Part shown: one piece after another, positions 10,744 to 18,284 of the stretch
Layout: every line of letters starts with the position of its first letter
How positions within the stretch are numbered: position 1 is the first letter of the stretch
Source: Pseudomonadota bacterium
Lineage (GTDB): Bacteria > Pseudomonadota > Gammaproteobacteria > Burkholderiales > Thiobacillaceae
Assembly: GCA_021820845.1 (NCBI GenBank)
Contig: JAKADC010000001.1
Coordinates: 124,001-188,000, forward strand
Reading direction: 5' to 3'
DNA length: 64,000 bases
Notes under the pieces: model-generated
Seen by the model: the letters and a program-made list of their open reading frames with translations, nothing else
Database searches by the model: none
What the model was told of the DNA's origin: nothing
Made by a program: the position numbers and the translations under genes

Positions 10744-11040
10744 GTAGCTCCCTCTCTCACCCCGGAAAGCTACAATCATGGTGAAGGTTGATGAGAACGG
10801 GTTTCAGTTGTAGCTCCCTCTCTCACCCCGGAAAGCTACAATGCTTGCCAGTTCGTATCTGTCCATCAGGTAGTTGTAGCTCCCTCTCTCACCCCGGAAA
10901 GCTACAATCCATCAGCTTTTCGCCGGAACCCTTCTCGAGTTGTAGCTCCCTCTCTCACCCCGGAAAGCTACAATTGGTTGGCGCGGCAACCCGCAACATG
11001 GCCTGTTGTAGCTCCCTCTCTCACCCCGGAAAGCTACAAT
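10741..11040 (+). CRISPR. Type II-C CRISPR array, 5 repeats and 4 spacers
   Basis: Five identical 36-base repeats start at 10741, 10807, 10873, 10939 and 11005. They begin GTTGTAGCTCCCTCTCTCAC and end CGGAAAGCTACAAT. Four spacers of exactly 30 bases separate them (66-base period). The repeat resembles the Neisseria type II-C repeat. The anti-repeat in the tracrRNA at 15627 shows that crRNAs are read from the plus strand. Each repeat ends in TACAAT, matching the position of the per-repeat -10 box known from Neisseria, although the extending TG is missing here. No spacer matches another place in this window by eye. All repeats are identical, including the last. Confidence 0.98.
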
Positions 11041-11044
11041 TCCG

Positions 11045-11099
11045 AAGCCACAAACCCGCTCAGAGCTTGTCTCTGAGCGGGTTTGTGGCTTCTTTTTTT
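11045..11099 (+). terminator. Intrinsic terminator after the CRISPR array
   Basis: A perfect 21-base stem (11045-11065 with 11071-11091) closes a 5-base loop and is followed by CTTTTTTTG. The T-tract is on the plus side only, supporting plus-strand transcription of the array. It starts four bases after the last repeat. Confidence 0.9.
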
Positions 11100-11103
11100 G
11101 CGT

Positions 11104-11436
11104 TCAGAACAGCAAAATCTGCTGGGCGTTGACGGTTTTTTCCTGAAACAGCGGCAGGCCGACCAGGAGTTTCATGCTGGCGAACTGTTTTTCGGTGACG
11201 GTCAATACGCGCACGGAACCTGCGGGCGGCAGGTTGTCCACCAAGCGTTTCATGTGCTTGGTTTCCGCGTCGGTGCCGTTGAGAATCCGCCCGTAAACAG
11301 AAAACTGGATCATGTCATAACCGTCGTTGAGCAGAAAACGGCGGAATACGGTGTAGGCGCGGCGTTCAGCCTTGGTGACGACGGGCAAGTCGAAGAACAC
11401 CAGAATCCGCATGAATCGCCTCGTCTCAACACTCAT
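11104..11436 (-). CDS. cas2: CRISPR-associated endoribonuclease/integration subunit Cas2
   Basis: 110 residues from the first start; an ATG at residue 9 (MRILVFFDLPV) is the more family-like beginning and would give 102. The ferredoxin-like fold is visible: ILVFFDLP strand with the conserved aspartate, then RRAYTVFRRFLLNDGYDMIQFSVYGRI. Cas2 forms the structural core of the Cas1-Cas2 complex that inserts new spacers. It overlaps the cas1 stop, so it is the last gene of cas9-cas1-cas2. Confidence 0.95.
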   Translation of the reverse strand: MSVETRRFMRILVFFDLPVVTKAERRAYTVFRRFLLNDGYDMIQFSVYGRILNGTDAETKHMKRLVDNLPPAGSVRVLTVTEKQFASMKLLVGLPLFQEKTVNAQQILLF

Positions 11437-12334
11437 GCTGGTGTAATGCTAGTCCGATGAGTTGCGGCAGTTCCAGCAGTATCTCGCTCCCGCCTTCGTA
11501 TAACCGGGCCAGGGATTCAACCGCCTGTTCGATCGAGGTCAGCGCAGACATGGTGCCGCGCGGCATGGCCATGTCCACATTCAGCAGGCTGACCAGCGGC
11601 ACTTTGTCGGCAGGCAGGAGGTCATCGACGCCGTGGCCGAGGTAGTGTTGGATGACATGTAGGTCAACCAGCGGGCGATAGGGTTCGATCAGGTCGTCTG
11701 CCAAATTGAATGCGTTTTGTTCGCTGGCGTGGAACAGCCCCAAGGCAGGCAGAAATCCATGCGCCACCAGCCCGCGCGCGATGGCGGCGCGGAAGACGGC
11801 GTAGCCGTAATCCAGCGCGGCGTTGACCCAGCGCGGCTGTCCACGATGAAAGTCGTTGCCGAACAGCGCGCGGAAATACACCGCACTGGCCTGCGATTCG
11901 AGATTGTCCGGATCACCCGAGCGCACCCGCCGCGCCAGCGATTCCAGTTTGTCCACACCGGGCTTGTCCGCAAGTTTCAGGCAGTCAGCCTGATTCTGAA
12001 TCTTGGCCTGGATGATGGTCTGCCAGGCGCGCTTGGAGGCTGGCCGCCCCAGCCCGAGTTGCAGGCGCAACATGCGCGTGGCGCGGCTATGTGGCAGAAA
12101 TGGCAAGAACACGCCGTTGGGATGGTGTGTTGGCCCGGTAGAAAAAAGGCCGATGCCGTATTCGCCGCAGGCCGACAGCACCGAATGCGTCAGCGTAATT
12201 TCGTGATGATTGAGGACGATGATAGCGATGTCCTCGAAGGGTATGCGCGCGTCCTGTTCCTGTTCGATCAGCAGGGTGAACTTGTCCCGCCGCAGGGTGG
12301 CCGGGCGGGAAATCATCACGCTACGCCAAGTCAC
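11426..12334 (-). CDS. cas1: CRISPR-associated integrase Cas1 (type II)
   Basis: 302 residues. The N-terminal beta domain precedes a helical catalytic domain with E146 in NLESQASAVYF, H202 in GLFHASEQNAFN and the acidic LADDLIEPYRP cluster (D213/D214/E217). These are the metal-binding residues of Cas1. It inserts protospacers at the leader end together with Cas2. The start lies 14 bases inside the end of cas9, implying coupled translation. No cas4 or csn2 is present, which fits subtype II-C. Confidence 0.96.
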   Translation of the reverse strand: MTWRSVMISRPATLRRDKFTLLIEQEQDARIPFEDIAIIVLNHHEITLTHSVLSACGEYGIGLFSTGPTHHPNGVFLPFLPHSRATRMLRLQLGLGRPASKRAWQTIIQAKIQNQADCLKLADKPGVDKLESLARRVRSGDPDNLESQASAVYFRALFGNDFHRGQPRWVNAALDYGYAVFRAAIARGLVAHGFLPALGLFHASEQNAFNLADDLIEPYRPLVDLHVIQHYLGHGVDDLLPADKVPLVSLLNVDMAMPRGTMSALTSIEQAVESLARLYEGGSEILLELPQLIGLALHQHEC

Positions 12335-15300
12335 GGCGTTTCTCCGGCGGTGCAGAGTAGAGGTTACCTAGAATATCAACGTGGTATTTTTCTATTTGCG
12401 TTGCGCTGGTGACACCCTTGCGGAAGTATTCCTTGTCGGACTTAGGCTGGTCGTGTGCCCGCAATGTCATGCGGCCGTCACTTTCATACATAACGAAATA
12501 GCCTTCGTGACAGATGTCGCCCAACGTGACCCTGACGTAGTCGTTCTTGGTCAGGTAAAACAGGAATTCTGCATCGTCCGGGATACATGAAGAAGCAACG
12601 CGAATTTCTTTGTTGGCGGCATAGACTGGTTCGATCAGGTGCTTCCTTGCATGCCGGTAGACCGCCACATGAAGCATGTCACCCAGATCCGCGACGCCGC
12701 CTCGGACATGCATCCCACTTTTTTGGGTGGAAGCTAATTTGACAGTTCGTATCTGGGGCGCTTTCTTTCCTGGCGCCGATGGTTTGTAAATCGGTTCAGC
12801 GAATGCCTTCTTTCCATCCCCGTTGTGTTCGTCTAGCCGCATGCGTAACAATTCAATAAGCGTGGAATTTCGTGGGTCGCTGGCACCGACGATATTGTCT
12901 AGGTCGGACGTTTTAAGTTTTTGTAACTGAACGCTGACGTGGCTTTGGCCTTTATTGAGCAGTCTGGCGGATCGAATGGTGTCTTGATGCAGCGCACCAC
13001 CCCGTCTCCGCTGAACTGCGCGCGAGACGAACAATGGCCTTAGCGCATCGAGCGCGTTCTGTGAGTAGGTGCCCAAGCCTTCAACTGCAATACGCAATTG
13101 CGCCGGGTCGTCTTTGAACAACCGCGCTTCCAGTTCGTCGCGGAAATCAGGCCAAGGATCGGGGAAGTGTTCCTTCAGTTGCCGGTGCATGGCGTGGCTC
13201 ACGATCTCGCCGGTTGCAAGATCGACGAAGCCGTCACGAACTGCTTCTAGTTCTTTTCGACGGGAATAGTCGGACAGCCGCTTGACCATGTTGTGGCTGC
13301 ACACGGCGACGACGACCGCATCCAATGCATGGTGCCGGTCGCTGTCGGAACGGATTTTCATCAGCCCCCAGCGGGCGCGTAGAAATGCAGTGAGCTGGCC
13401 GGAAAGCACGACGCAGCGTTTCGACTCGCCGTCGTCGGCGAGCTTCAGATAACGCTCGATGTAGTTTTTGAAGAATTTGCAGATGTAGCGGGTGTCGTTG
13501 AGGTTGCGCTCGCTGAAGTCCTTGGCTTCCTCCGTGCCGAAGTTCTTGCGCAGCAGCCGGGTGCGCTTGGCGAGGCGGTAGGTCTTATTGCCTTCGACCC
13601 AGGCCCCAAACTGCCGCCAGCGTTCGCTGTCGTTCGCGCCGTCCAGATATTCGTAGGGTGTGGCGTTGCCCTTGTTGCGGTTTTCGCGCGCCAGCACCAG
13701 CACCTTGTTGTTCTTGCTGTCGTCGAAGCTGCGCGAATAAGGCAATGCGTGATCGACTTCGGCGTACCCGATGTCGTGGAGCACCCTGTTCAAATCGAGC
13801 GGTTCAAGCGAATACGCGCATTTGCCTTGCTGTTCACGGTAAAGCTGGAATTTCTCGAACTCGCGGCTCTTGGCGGGGATACCGTATTCCGCCGCGAAGG
13901 CTGCCTTGTCCTTGTCGTTCTTATCCCGGTATTCATCCTGTAGTTTCTTGATTTTGCTGCGTTCATCCATTGGGCGGGACAAATCGCGTGCCATTTCGAT
14001 ATGCACCGACGCGGGCGAGCCGTATTCACGAATCAGCGCGTTCATCACCTTGCGCGCCTGATTGAGCGCGCGTAGAACCACGGGGTTGCGGGGGATGTCC
14101 ATGTCGTCGTTAAACACCATGCGCCCGTTTTTGTCGCGGCCCGAGTAGAACGGCGGCAGATACCGTTCGTCGCCTTCGCCCAGCTTGAACAACTGGCTGT
14201 GGTGGTACCCCGCCGATTCGCAGGCTTCGTCGTAACGCAGGCCGGTTTCCATGTGCGGTACGATCTGGCGCAATGCCTTGAGCGAGAGATTGCTGAATTT
14301 GTCGAAATGGACTTCACCCAGTGCGTCGATCATGGCCTGGCCACCCGGCGGGTTAAGCTTGCCAAGCTCGCGTTCAACCTCGACGTCGTCCTTGTAAACC
14401 GACAACACCCATGCCATCGAATCAAGTAATTCCGGGTTGCCTGCCAGCGCCGCGCCCGCCATGCCTTGCCATTCAGTTTCCAGTCCCTTGTCTTTCAGCA
14501 ACTTGTGCAGTTCCTGCCACGCGGGGAGTTTGACCAGCACGGCGGACTCCGGGTCTTTGGCCTTGCCGTCTGCGCTTTGTGCGTAGGGGAATTTGGCGAA
14601 GCGGAAGGATTCGTCCAGCACGCCCGTCTTGACCAATGCCGCTCGCAATTGTTTGTGCGTCAGGTCGCCCGCCTGGTTGTAGGGCAGGGGTAGCGCAATA
14701 TGGCGCTCCTGATCATTGAGCGGGCGCGTTTCGCCATCGACCACGATGCGCAGGTTGTTGAGCCGGGTCAGCCACACATGCCGTTCGGCGGTGAAGCTGG
14801 CCTTGGGGGCACGGTATTCGGTTTTCTCAAAAGTGCAGCGCCCGAGCATCTTGAGCAGGTTGTCACCGGAGAGCGCGGGTTTTTGCAGCCAGAACAACCC
14901 GCTCTTGCGGTCGCCGCTACCCAGAATGGCCGTTTGGAAAGCCTCGCTGGTATGCAGATTACCCAACGCGCGTTGGCGCTGAAAAAGGATGGCTATTTCT
15001 TCGGCCAACAAAGCGCGCGACAGCGCCTTGCCGTAATCGCCGTGTTTGTTGCGTTGGGCGTCCGGAAACTCGGCCAAAACCATTTCGGCAGCGGTGCGAT
15101 AGCCCTTCTCGTGCATCATCCGCCCGGTGGCAGCGAGGCCTTGTTTGACTTTGCCACCCTCGCCCTTGGTGTCCTCTCCTACTTTCTTCTCCTCGGCGCG
15201 GCTAATCCAGTGAAATCCCCGGTGTTTACACAGGTGATAAATGACCCGTGCCCACTCTTCGGGCGTGAGCAGGCGGTCAAGTCCGTCAACGCGCAACTGC

Positions 15301-15599
15301 CAGGGCGCTACGGGAGTAATGCGCTGGTTGTGGAAAAGCTGAGCATCTGAGATCAAGCCTTCACGCTTGAGCAAGCGTGCCACTTTGGTTTGCCGCCAGG
15401 CGCGGCGATACAAACGACGGCGCATCAAACGCGCAGATCGACGCGCAAGATTGAGCGATTCACCTTCCTTGGAGGTTTCGGCTTTATCGAACGCCCTGAC
15501 CCCGAGCGCCACAATCCGGTTGGGGGCGAGAACCGCCCAGCCAACCGAAGCGATGCCGATGTCGAAACCGAATGTCAGATTCTGGGTGTTGCTTTCCAC
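12321..15599 (-). CDS. cas9: Cas9 endonuclease, compact subtype II-C
   Basis: 1092 residues. RuvC-I FGFDIGIASVGWA (D13); arginine-rich bridge helix around 53-75; RuvC-II SVHIEMARDLS (E535); HNH AEVDHALPYSRSFDDS with H617 and N640; RuvC-III RHHALDAVVVAV (H757, D760); and a C-terminal PAM-interacting region. All catalytic residues are present, so it should cut both strands. The size and the 23-residue H-to-N spacing match Neisseria meningitidis Cas9 (1082 residues). It starts with GTG at 15599 behind AAGGAGG. The tracrRNA diverges from the same intergenic region. The PAM cannot be read from the protein. Confidence 0.98.
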   Translation of the reverse strand: MESNTQNLTFGFDIGIASVGWAVLAPNRIVALGVRAFDKAETSKEGESLNLARRSARLMRRRLYRRAWRQTKVARLLKREGLISDAQLFHNQRITPVAPWQLRVDGLDRLLTPEEWARVIYHLCKHRGFHWISRAEEKKVGEDTKGEGGKVKQGLAATGRMMHEKGYRTAAEMVLAEFPDAQRNKHGDYGKALSRALLAEEIAILFQRQRALGNLHTSEAFQTAILGSGDRKSGLFWLQKPALSGDNLLKMLGRCTFEKTEYRAPKASFTAERHVWLTRLNNLRIVVDGETRPLNDQERHIALPLPYNQAGDLTHKQLRAALVKTGVLDESFRFAKFPYAQSADGKAKDPESAVLVKLPAWQELHKLLKDKGLETEWQGMAGAALAGNPELLDSMAWVLSVYKDDVEVERELGKLNPPGGQAMIDALGEVHFDKFSNLSLKALRQIVPHMETGLRYDEACESAGYHHSQLFKLGEGDERYLPPFYSGRDKNGRMVFNDDMDIPRNPVVLRALNQARKVMNALIREYGSPASVHIEMARDLSRPMDERSKIKKLQDEYRDKNDKDKAAFAAEYGIPAKSREFEKFQLYREQQGKCAYSLEPLDLNRVLHDIGYAEVDHALPYSRSFDDSKNNKVLVLARENRNKGNATPYEYLDGANDSERWRQFGAWVEGNKTYRLAKRTRLLRKNFGTEEAKDFSERNLNDTRYICKFFKNYIERYLKLADDGESKRCVVLSGQLTAFLRARWGLMKIRSDSDRHHALDAVVVAVCSHNMVKRLSDYSRRKELEAVRDGFVDLATGEIVSHAMHRQLKEHFPDPWPDFRDELEARLFKDDPAQLRIAVEGLGTYSQNALDALRPLFVSRAVQRRRGGALHQDTIRSARLLNKGQSHVSVQLQKLKTSDLDNIVGASDPRNSTLIELLRMRLDEHNGDGKKAFAEPIYKPSAPGKKAPQIRTVKLASTQKSGMHVRGGVADLGDMLHVAVYRHARKHLIEPVYAANKEIRVASSCIPDDAEFLFYLTKNDYVRVTLGDICHEGYFVMYESDGRMTLRAHDQPKSDKEYFRKGVTSATQIEKYHVDILGNLYSAPPEKRRDLA

Positions 15600-15618
15600 C
15601 GTACCCTCCTTGTATATT
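15589..15618 (+). promoter_or_regulatory. Candidate tracrRNA promoter
   Basis: TTGCTT (15589-15594) and TATATT (15613-15618) are 18 bases apart on the plus strand, placing a start near 15625, just before the anti-repeat. The -35 would overlap the cas9 start codon region on the other strand. Confidence 0.55.
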
Positions 15619-15624
15619 GTTTTC

Positions 15625-15723
15625 AGTTGTAGCTTTCCGGGGTGAGAGCCGTTGCTGCAATAAGGTTATCCTGAAAAGGATGAACCGAATCCAAAAGACC
15701 CGAGGTTCGCCCCGGGTCTTTTT
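15625..15723 (+). ncRNA. tracrRNA of the type II-C system
   Basis: Positions 15627-15648 are an exact 22-base complement of the 3' two thirds of the CRISPR repeat. After a short bulge, TTGCTGCAAT (15651-15660) complements the repeat's 5' GTTGTAGC with wobbles. Next come AAGG and a hairpin ATCCTGAAAAGGAT, as in the Neisseria tracrRNA (which has GTCTGAAAAGAT in this place), then a terminator hairpin. It is transcribed away from cas9. It pairs with pre-crRNA for RNase III processing and loading into Cas9. The 5' end is an estimate from the promoter. Confidence 0.93.
15695..15723 (+). terminator. tracrRNA intrinsic terminator
   Basis: AAGACCCG (15695-15702) pairs with CGGGTCTT (15713-15720), continuing into a T-run to 15723. 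It forms the 3' end of the tracrRNA. Confidence 0.88.
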
Positions 15724-15772
15724 CATTTTGTTCGGTTGAATATTGCTGAGCATAGGGATCGAACTGGTCGCC

Positions 15773-15802
15773 TTGCCATGTTTGGCGCGGTTCGGCGATA
15801 AT
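15773..15802 (+). promoter_or_regulatory. Candidate tRNA-Leu promoter
   Basis: TTGCCA (15773-15778) and GATAAT (15797-15802) with an 18-base spacer lie 43 bases before the tRNA 5' end. Both boxes are close to the sigma-70 consensus, as expected for a tRNA gene. Confidence 0.6.
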
Positions 15803-15845
15803 GCGCGGCTTCTGTCGCCGCGCCGCATTCGCGTCCGGCACCCTT

Positions 15846-15932
15846 GCCGGGATGGCGGAATCGGTAGACGCAGCGGATTCAAAATCCGCCGCCCGTGAGG
15901 GTGTGGGGGTTCGAGTCCCCCTCCCGGCACCA
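15846..15932 (+). tRNA. tRNA-Leu (anticodon CAA)
   Basis: 87 bases including the encoded CCA. The acceptor stem GCCGGGA/TCCCGGC, the anticodon loop TTCAAAA (anticodon CAA) on a GCGGA/TCCGC stem, the long class II variable arm, and the T-arm GGGGG-TTCGAGT-CCCCC are all intact. Its 3' end is the attachment site of the integrated element that follows, and the gene stays functional because the element restores the 3' end. Confidence 0.97.
15910..15926 (+). other. attL core (in tRNA-Leu 3' end)
   Basis: 17 bases, identical to 24920-24936. Downstream the tRNA copy reads GCACCAG after an extra G that is missing in the distal copy. Confidence 0.85.
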
Positions 15933-16035
15933 GCGCAGTATCCGAGCAGTTCCGATAACTTCCGCAATACCCTGTATTTACAAGGCTTTATGTAGGTCGC
16001 TCGTCCGTAGGCGTCCTATAATATCCGCTAGAAGC

Positions 16036-16096
16036 TACCCCCAACCGGGGATAGAAGCGGGGGTATCTGCCCCCGGGCACTCTGGAGGATACCCCC
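16036..16096 (+). repeat. Integrase arm-type site candidates, left end
   Basis: Three copies of the motif TACCCCC or its complement lie between the tRNA and int: TACCCCC at 16036-16042, GGGGGTAT at 16059-16066 and ATACCCCC at 16089-16096, the last overlapping the int ribosome-site spacer and abutting its ATG. The segment 16047-16066 matches 17 of 20 bases at the far end (24847-24866). Repeats of this type upstream of P4-family integrase genes act as arm sites and could also give int autoregulation. Confidence 0.6.
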
Positions 16097-17296
16097 ATGT
16101 CTTTGACTGACACTTTCCTTCGCACCGCGAAGCCTGCGGAGAGGGCAATCCGCAAGTTCGACGGCAGCGGCCTATACGTCGAAATCACCCCTTCTGGCGG
16201 GAAGCTCTGGCGACTCAAGTATCGCTTTGAAGGGAAGGAAAAACTGCTGGCCCTCGGGCGCTACCCCGAGGTGAGCCTGAAGGATGCGCGAGAGCGCCGC
16301 GACGAAGCGCGCAAGCTGCTCGCGAATGACATTGACCCTGCGGCGAATAAGAAGGCGGCGAGGGCTGCGAAGCTCGCCCAAGCGGAAAACAGCTTTGAGG
16401 CTGTAGCCCGCGCGTGGTACGCGAAAGCCTACGCAGATAAGGCAGAAAGCACCCGGCTGAAAACGATCACGCGGCTGGAGCAGGACGTTTTCCCCTACAT
16501 CGGCGGAATGCCGGTTGCTTCGATTACGGCGGGCGATGTGCGCGGTGTAATCGAGCGTATCGAGAAACGCAGCGCGCTCGATATCGCAAAGCGCGTCTTC
16601 AACTACATCGGCCGCACCCTGCGCTACGCCGACAGCCTTGGGATGGTGGAGCGTGACGTATCGGCGTCAATCGACTTGGCGCTGCTGCTCCCGAACCGCA
16701 AGACAAAGCACCACGCCGCGCTGACTGATCCTGCGGCTGTCGGAGGGCTTATGCGCGCCATCGACGGCTTCACCGGCAGCTATGTGACGGTGCGCGCTTT
16801 GAAACTCGCCGCGCTGACCTTCGTTCGCCCTGGCGAACTGCGGCATGCCGAATGGTCCGAGTTCGACCTCGACGGCGCGACCTGGACTGTCCCTGCCGGG
16901 AAAATGAAAATGAAGATCGAGCATATTGTGCCGCTGTCCGCGCAGGCTGTCGCGGCTCTGCGCGAATTGCGCGCCGTGACGGGGACGGGGAGCAATGTGC
17001 GGTACGTTTTTCCTTCGGAGCGCGGCGGCTCGCGCCCCATGAGCGAGAACACGTTGAACGCCGCGCTGCGCCGCATGGGCTTCACCCAGGAAGAGATGAC
17101 CTCCCACGGCTTCCGGGCGATGGCTCGGACGATTCTGGATGAAGTGCTCGGCTTTCGCCCCGACTTCATCGAGCATCAGTTGGCACACGCTGTGAAGGAC
17201 GCGAATGACCGAGCGTATAACCGCACCAAGTTTCTCCCCGAGCGCCGCGCGATGATGCAGGCGTGGGCTGACTATCTCGACGGGTTGAAGGCATGA
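16097..17296 (+). CDS. int: P4-type tyrosine recombinase (site-specific integrase)
   Basis: 399 residues. An N-terminal arm-binding domain (DUF4102 type, ~1-85), a central SAM-like domain (~98-190) and the catalytic domain with R244 (VRPGELR), H337/R340 (HGFRAMAR), H364 (QLAH) and the nucleophile Y374 (AYNRTKF). All active-site residues are present. The gene follows a GGAGG ribosome site and sits 164 bases from the tRNA-Leu it would use. It overlaps the next gene by 4 bases. It would integrate and, with AlpA-type help, excise the element. Confidence 0.96.
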   Translation: MSLTDTFLRTAKPAERAIRKFDGSGLYVEITPSGGKLWRLKYRFEGKEKLLALGRYPEVSLKDARERRDEARKLLANDIDPAANKKAARAAKLAQAENSFEAVARAWYAKAYADKAESTRLKTITRLEQDVFPYIGGMPVASITAGDVRGVIERIEKRSALDIAKRVFNYIGRTLRYADSLGMVERDVSASIDLALLLPNRKTKHHAALTDPAAVGGLMRAIDGFTGSYVTVRALKLAALTFVRPGELRHAEWSEFDLDGATWTVPAGKMKMKIEHIVPLSAQAVAALRELRAVTGTGSNVRYVFPSERGGSRPMSENTLNAALRRMGFTQEEMTSHGFRAMARTILDEVLGFRPDFIEHQLAHAVKDANDRAYNRTKFLPERRAMMQAWADYLDGLKA

Positions 17297-17880
17297 GGCC
17301 GAAAAAGACTACCGGGCGCGGCTTCGGAGTCGGCGCGCTTGTTGAGGAGCTAGCGCCGTTTGAGGATTTTGAGGAAATCGGCGCTGAGTTTTCTGTTGAT
17401 GCGGAAGGACTGCGCCGCGCAGTTGCGGAGTATATGGCCCGCCGAGATGCGCCCCTCGCAGTGATGGCCGAAGTGAAGCAAACGCTCGAAGCATTGAAGA
17501 ATCGTGGCGCGAAACCGGAGCAGTTAGATGATGTCGACCCCATCACAGAAGGCCTGCTGATCGCTGGACGGAAAGATTTAGCGCGGCTTCCTCTCGAAAG
17601 CTGGACGGCTGACGAACTCGCCGACGCCGCGACGAAGGCATTGAGGCTCGTCACTACCAAGGGCGGTAGGCCGAAAAACGAGGCTGCTCGCATGTTCGTT
17701 GACGAGTTGTTGGGCCTTTGGCTCGCGGCTGGAAATGCCTTTCCGCCTAATCCGTCAGCTTCAAGCGAGCTATCGCAGAAGCCCGATTTCCATCAATTCG
17801 TTCAGCGCTCTGCGGAACTCGCAGGCTGCGAGGCTACGCACCATCAAATAAGCGAAGCCATCAAGGCTAGAACCCAATAA
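17293..17880 (+). CDS. Unknown protein co-translated with the integrase
   Basis: 195 residues, no family recognised. It starts MRPKKTTGRGFG, is acidic in the first 60 residues, and has a helix-rich middle (AVAEYMARRDAPLAVMAEVKQTLEAL). The KGGRPKNEAARMFVDELLGLWLAAG segment resembles a conserved stretch seen near integrases in other proteobacterial islands, but I cannot name it. An ATGA overlap with int implies a linked role, possibly regulation of integration or excision. Confidence 0.7.
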   Translation: MRPKKTTGRGFGVGALVEELAPFEDFEEIGAEFSVDAEGLRRAVAEYMARRDAPLAVMAEVKQTLEALKNRGAKPEQLDDVDPITEGLLIAGRKDLARLPLESWTADELADAATKALRLVTTKGGRPKNEAARMFVDELLGLWLAAGNAFPPNPSASSELSQKPDFHQFVQRSAELAGCEATHHQISEAIKARTQ

Positions 17881-17894
17881 ATACGCCCATCTTC

Positions 17895-17914
17895 GCGGGG
17901 TGGTTTTCCTACTA
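17895..17914 (+). repeat. 20-bp exact repeat, copy 1 (upstream of alpA)
   Basis: GCGGGGTGGTTTTCCTACTA occurs here and, unchanged, at 24425-24444, 6.5 kb away at the other end of the element. This copy is ~80 bases before the alpA start. A shared operator or activator site is the simplest reading. Confidence 0.85.
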
Positions 17915-17992
17915 GTTCGCCCCGTCTCGCGTCTCTAAATTTCCTCCTTAACGGCTCGGGCAATTCCGGGCAGAACCGATAAGGAGCGAATT

Positions 17993-18196
17993 ATGAATAG
18001 CAAAGCAGAAACCTTCATGCGCCGCGAGCAAGTCGAAGCGGCCACTGGCCTTGCCCGTTCGACAATTTATGAGCTGATGGACAAAGGCGATTTTCCGAAG
18101 TCGGTAAAAATCGGAGCGCGTGCTGTCGGCTGGCGCGGTTCGGAAATCCAAGAGTGGATTTACAACAAGATCAAACAATCGCGCGGGGCGGCGTGA
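17993..18196 (+). CDS. alpA: AlpA family transcriptional regulator (excisionase-like)
   Basis: 67 residues. It has the whole-protein MerR-like wing/helix pattern of AlpA: FMRREQVEAATGLARSTIYELM, then FPKSVKIGARAVGWRGSEIQEWI. A strong AAGGAGCG ribosome site precedes it. AlpA-type proteins in P4-like elements act as activators or excisionase-like switches. It begins the probable replication operon and is followed by the ATPase gene 88 bases on. Confidence 0.92.
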   Translation: MNSKAETFMRREQVEAATGLARSTIYELMDKGDFPKSVKIGARAVGWRGSEIQEWIYNKIKQSRGAA

Positions 18197-18284
18197 TGGA
18201 CGCCCAAAAAAATGGGCCGCGCTGGAGGACGCGGCCAATAGCATTCAAGCTCCTTCTACTTTACTCCACGCGAGGAGGAGCGGC

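Noticed and set aside
10777-11004. Spacers targeting the neighbouring satellite
   Set aside because: By eye none of the four spacers matches the element or the rest of the window beyond short chance stretches (about 13 bases for spacer 2 near 12742).
10788-11132. 114-codon frame through the CRISPR array
   Set aside because: It is a translation of repeats and spacers (repeated CSSLSHPGKLQ); the array explains it fully.
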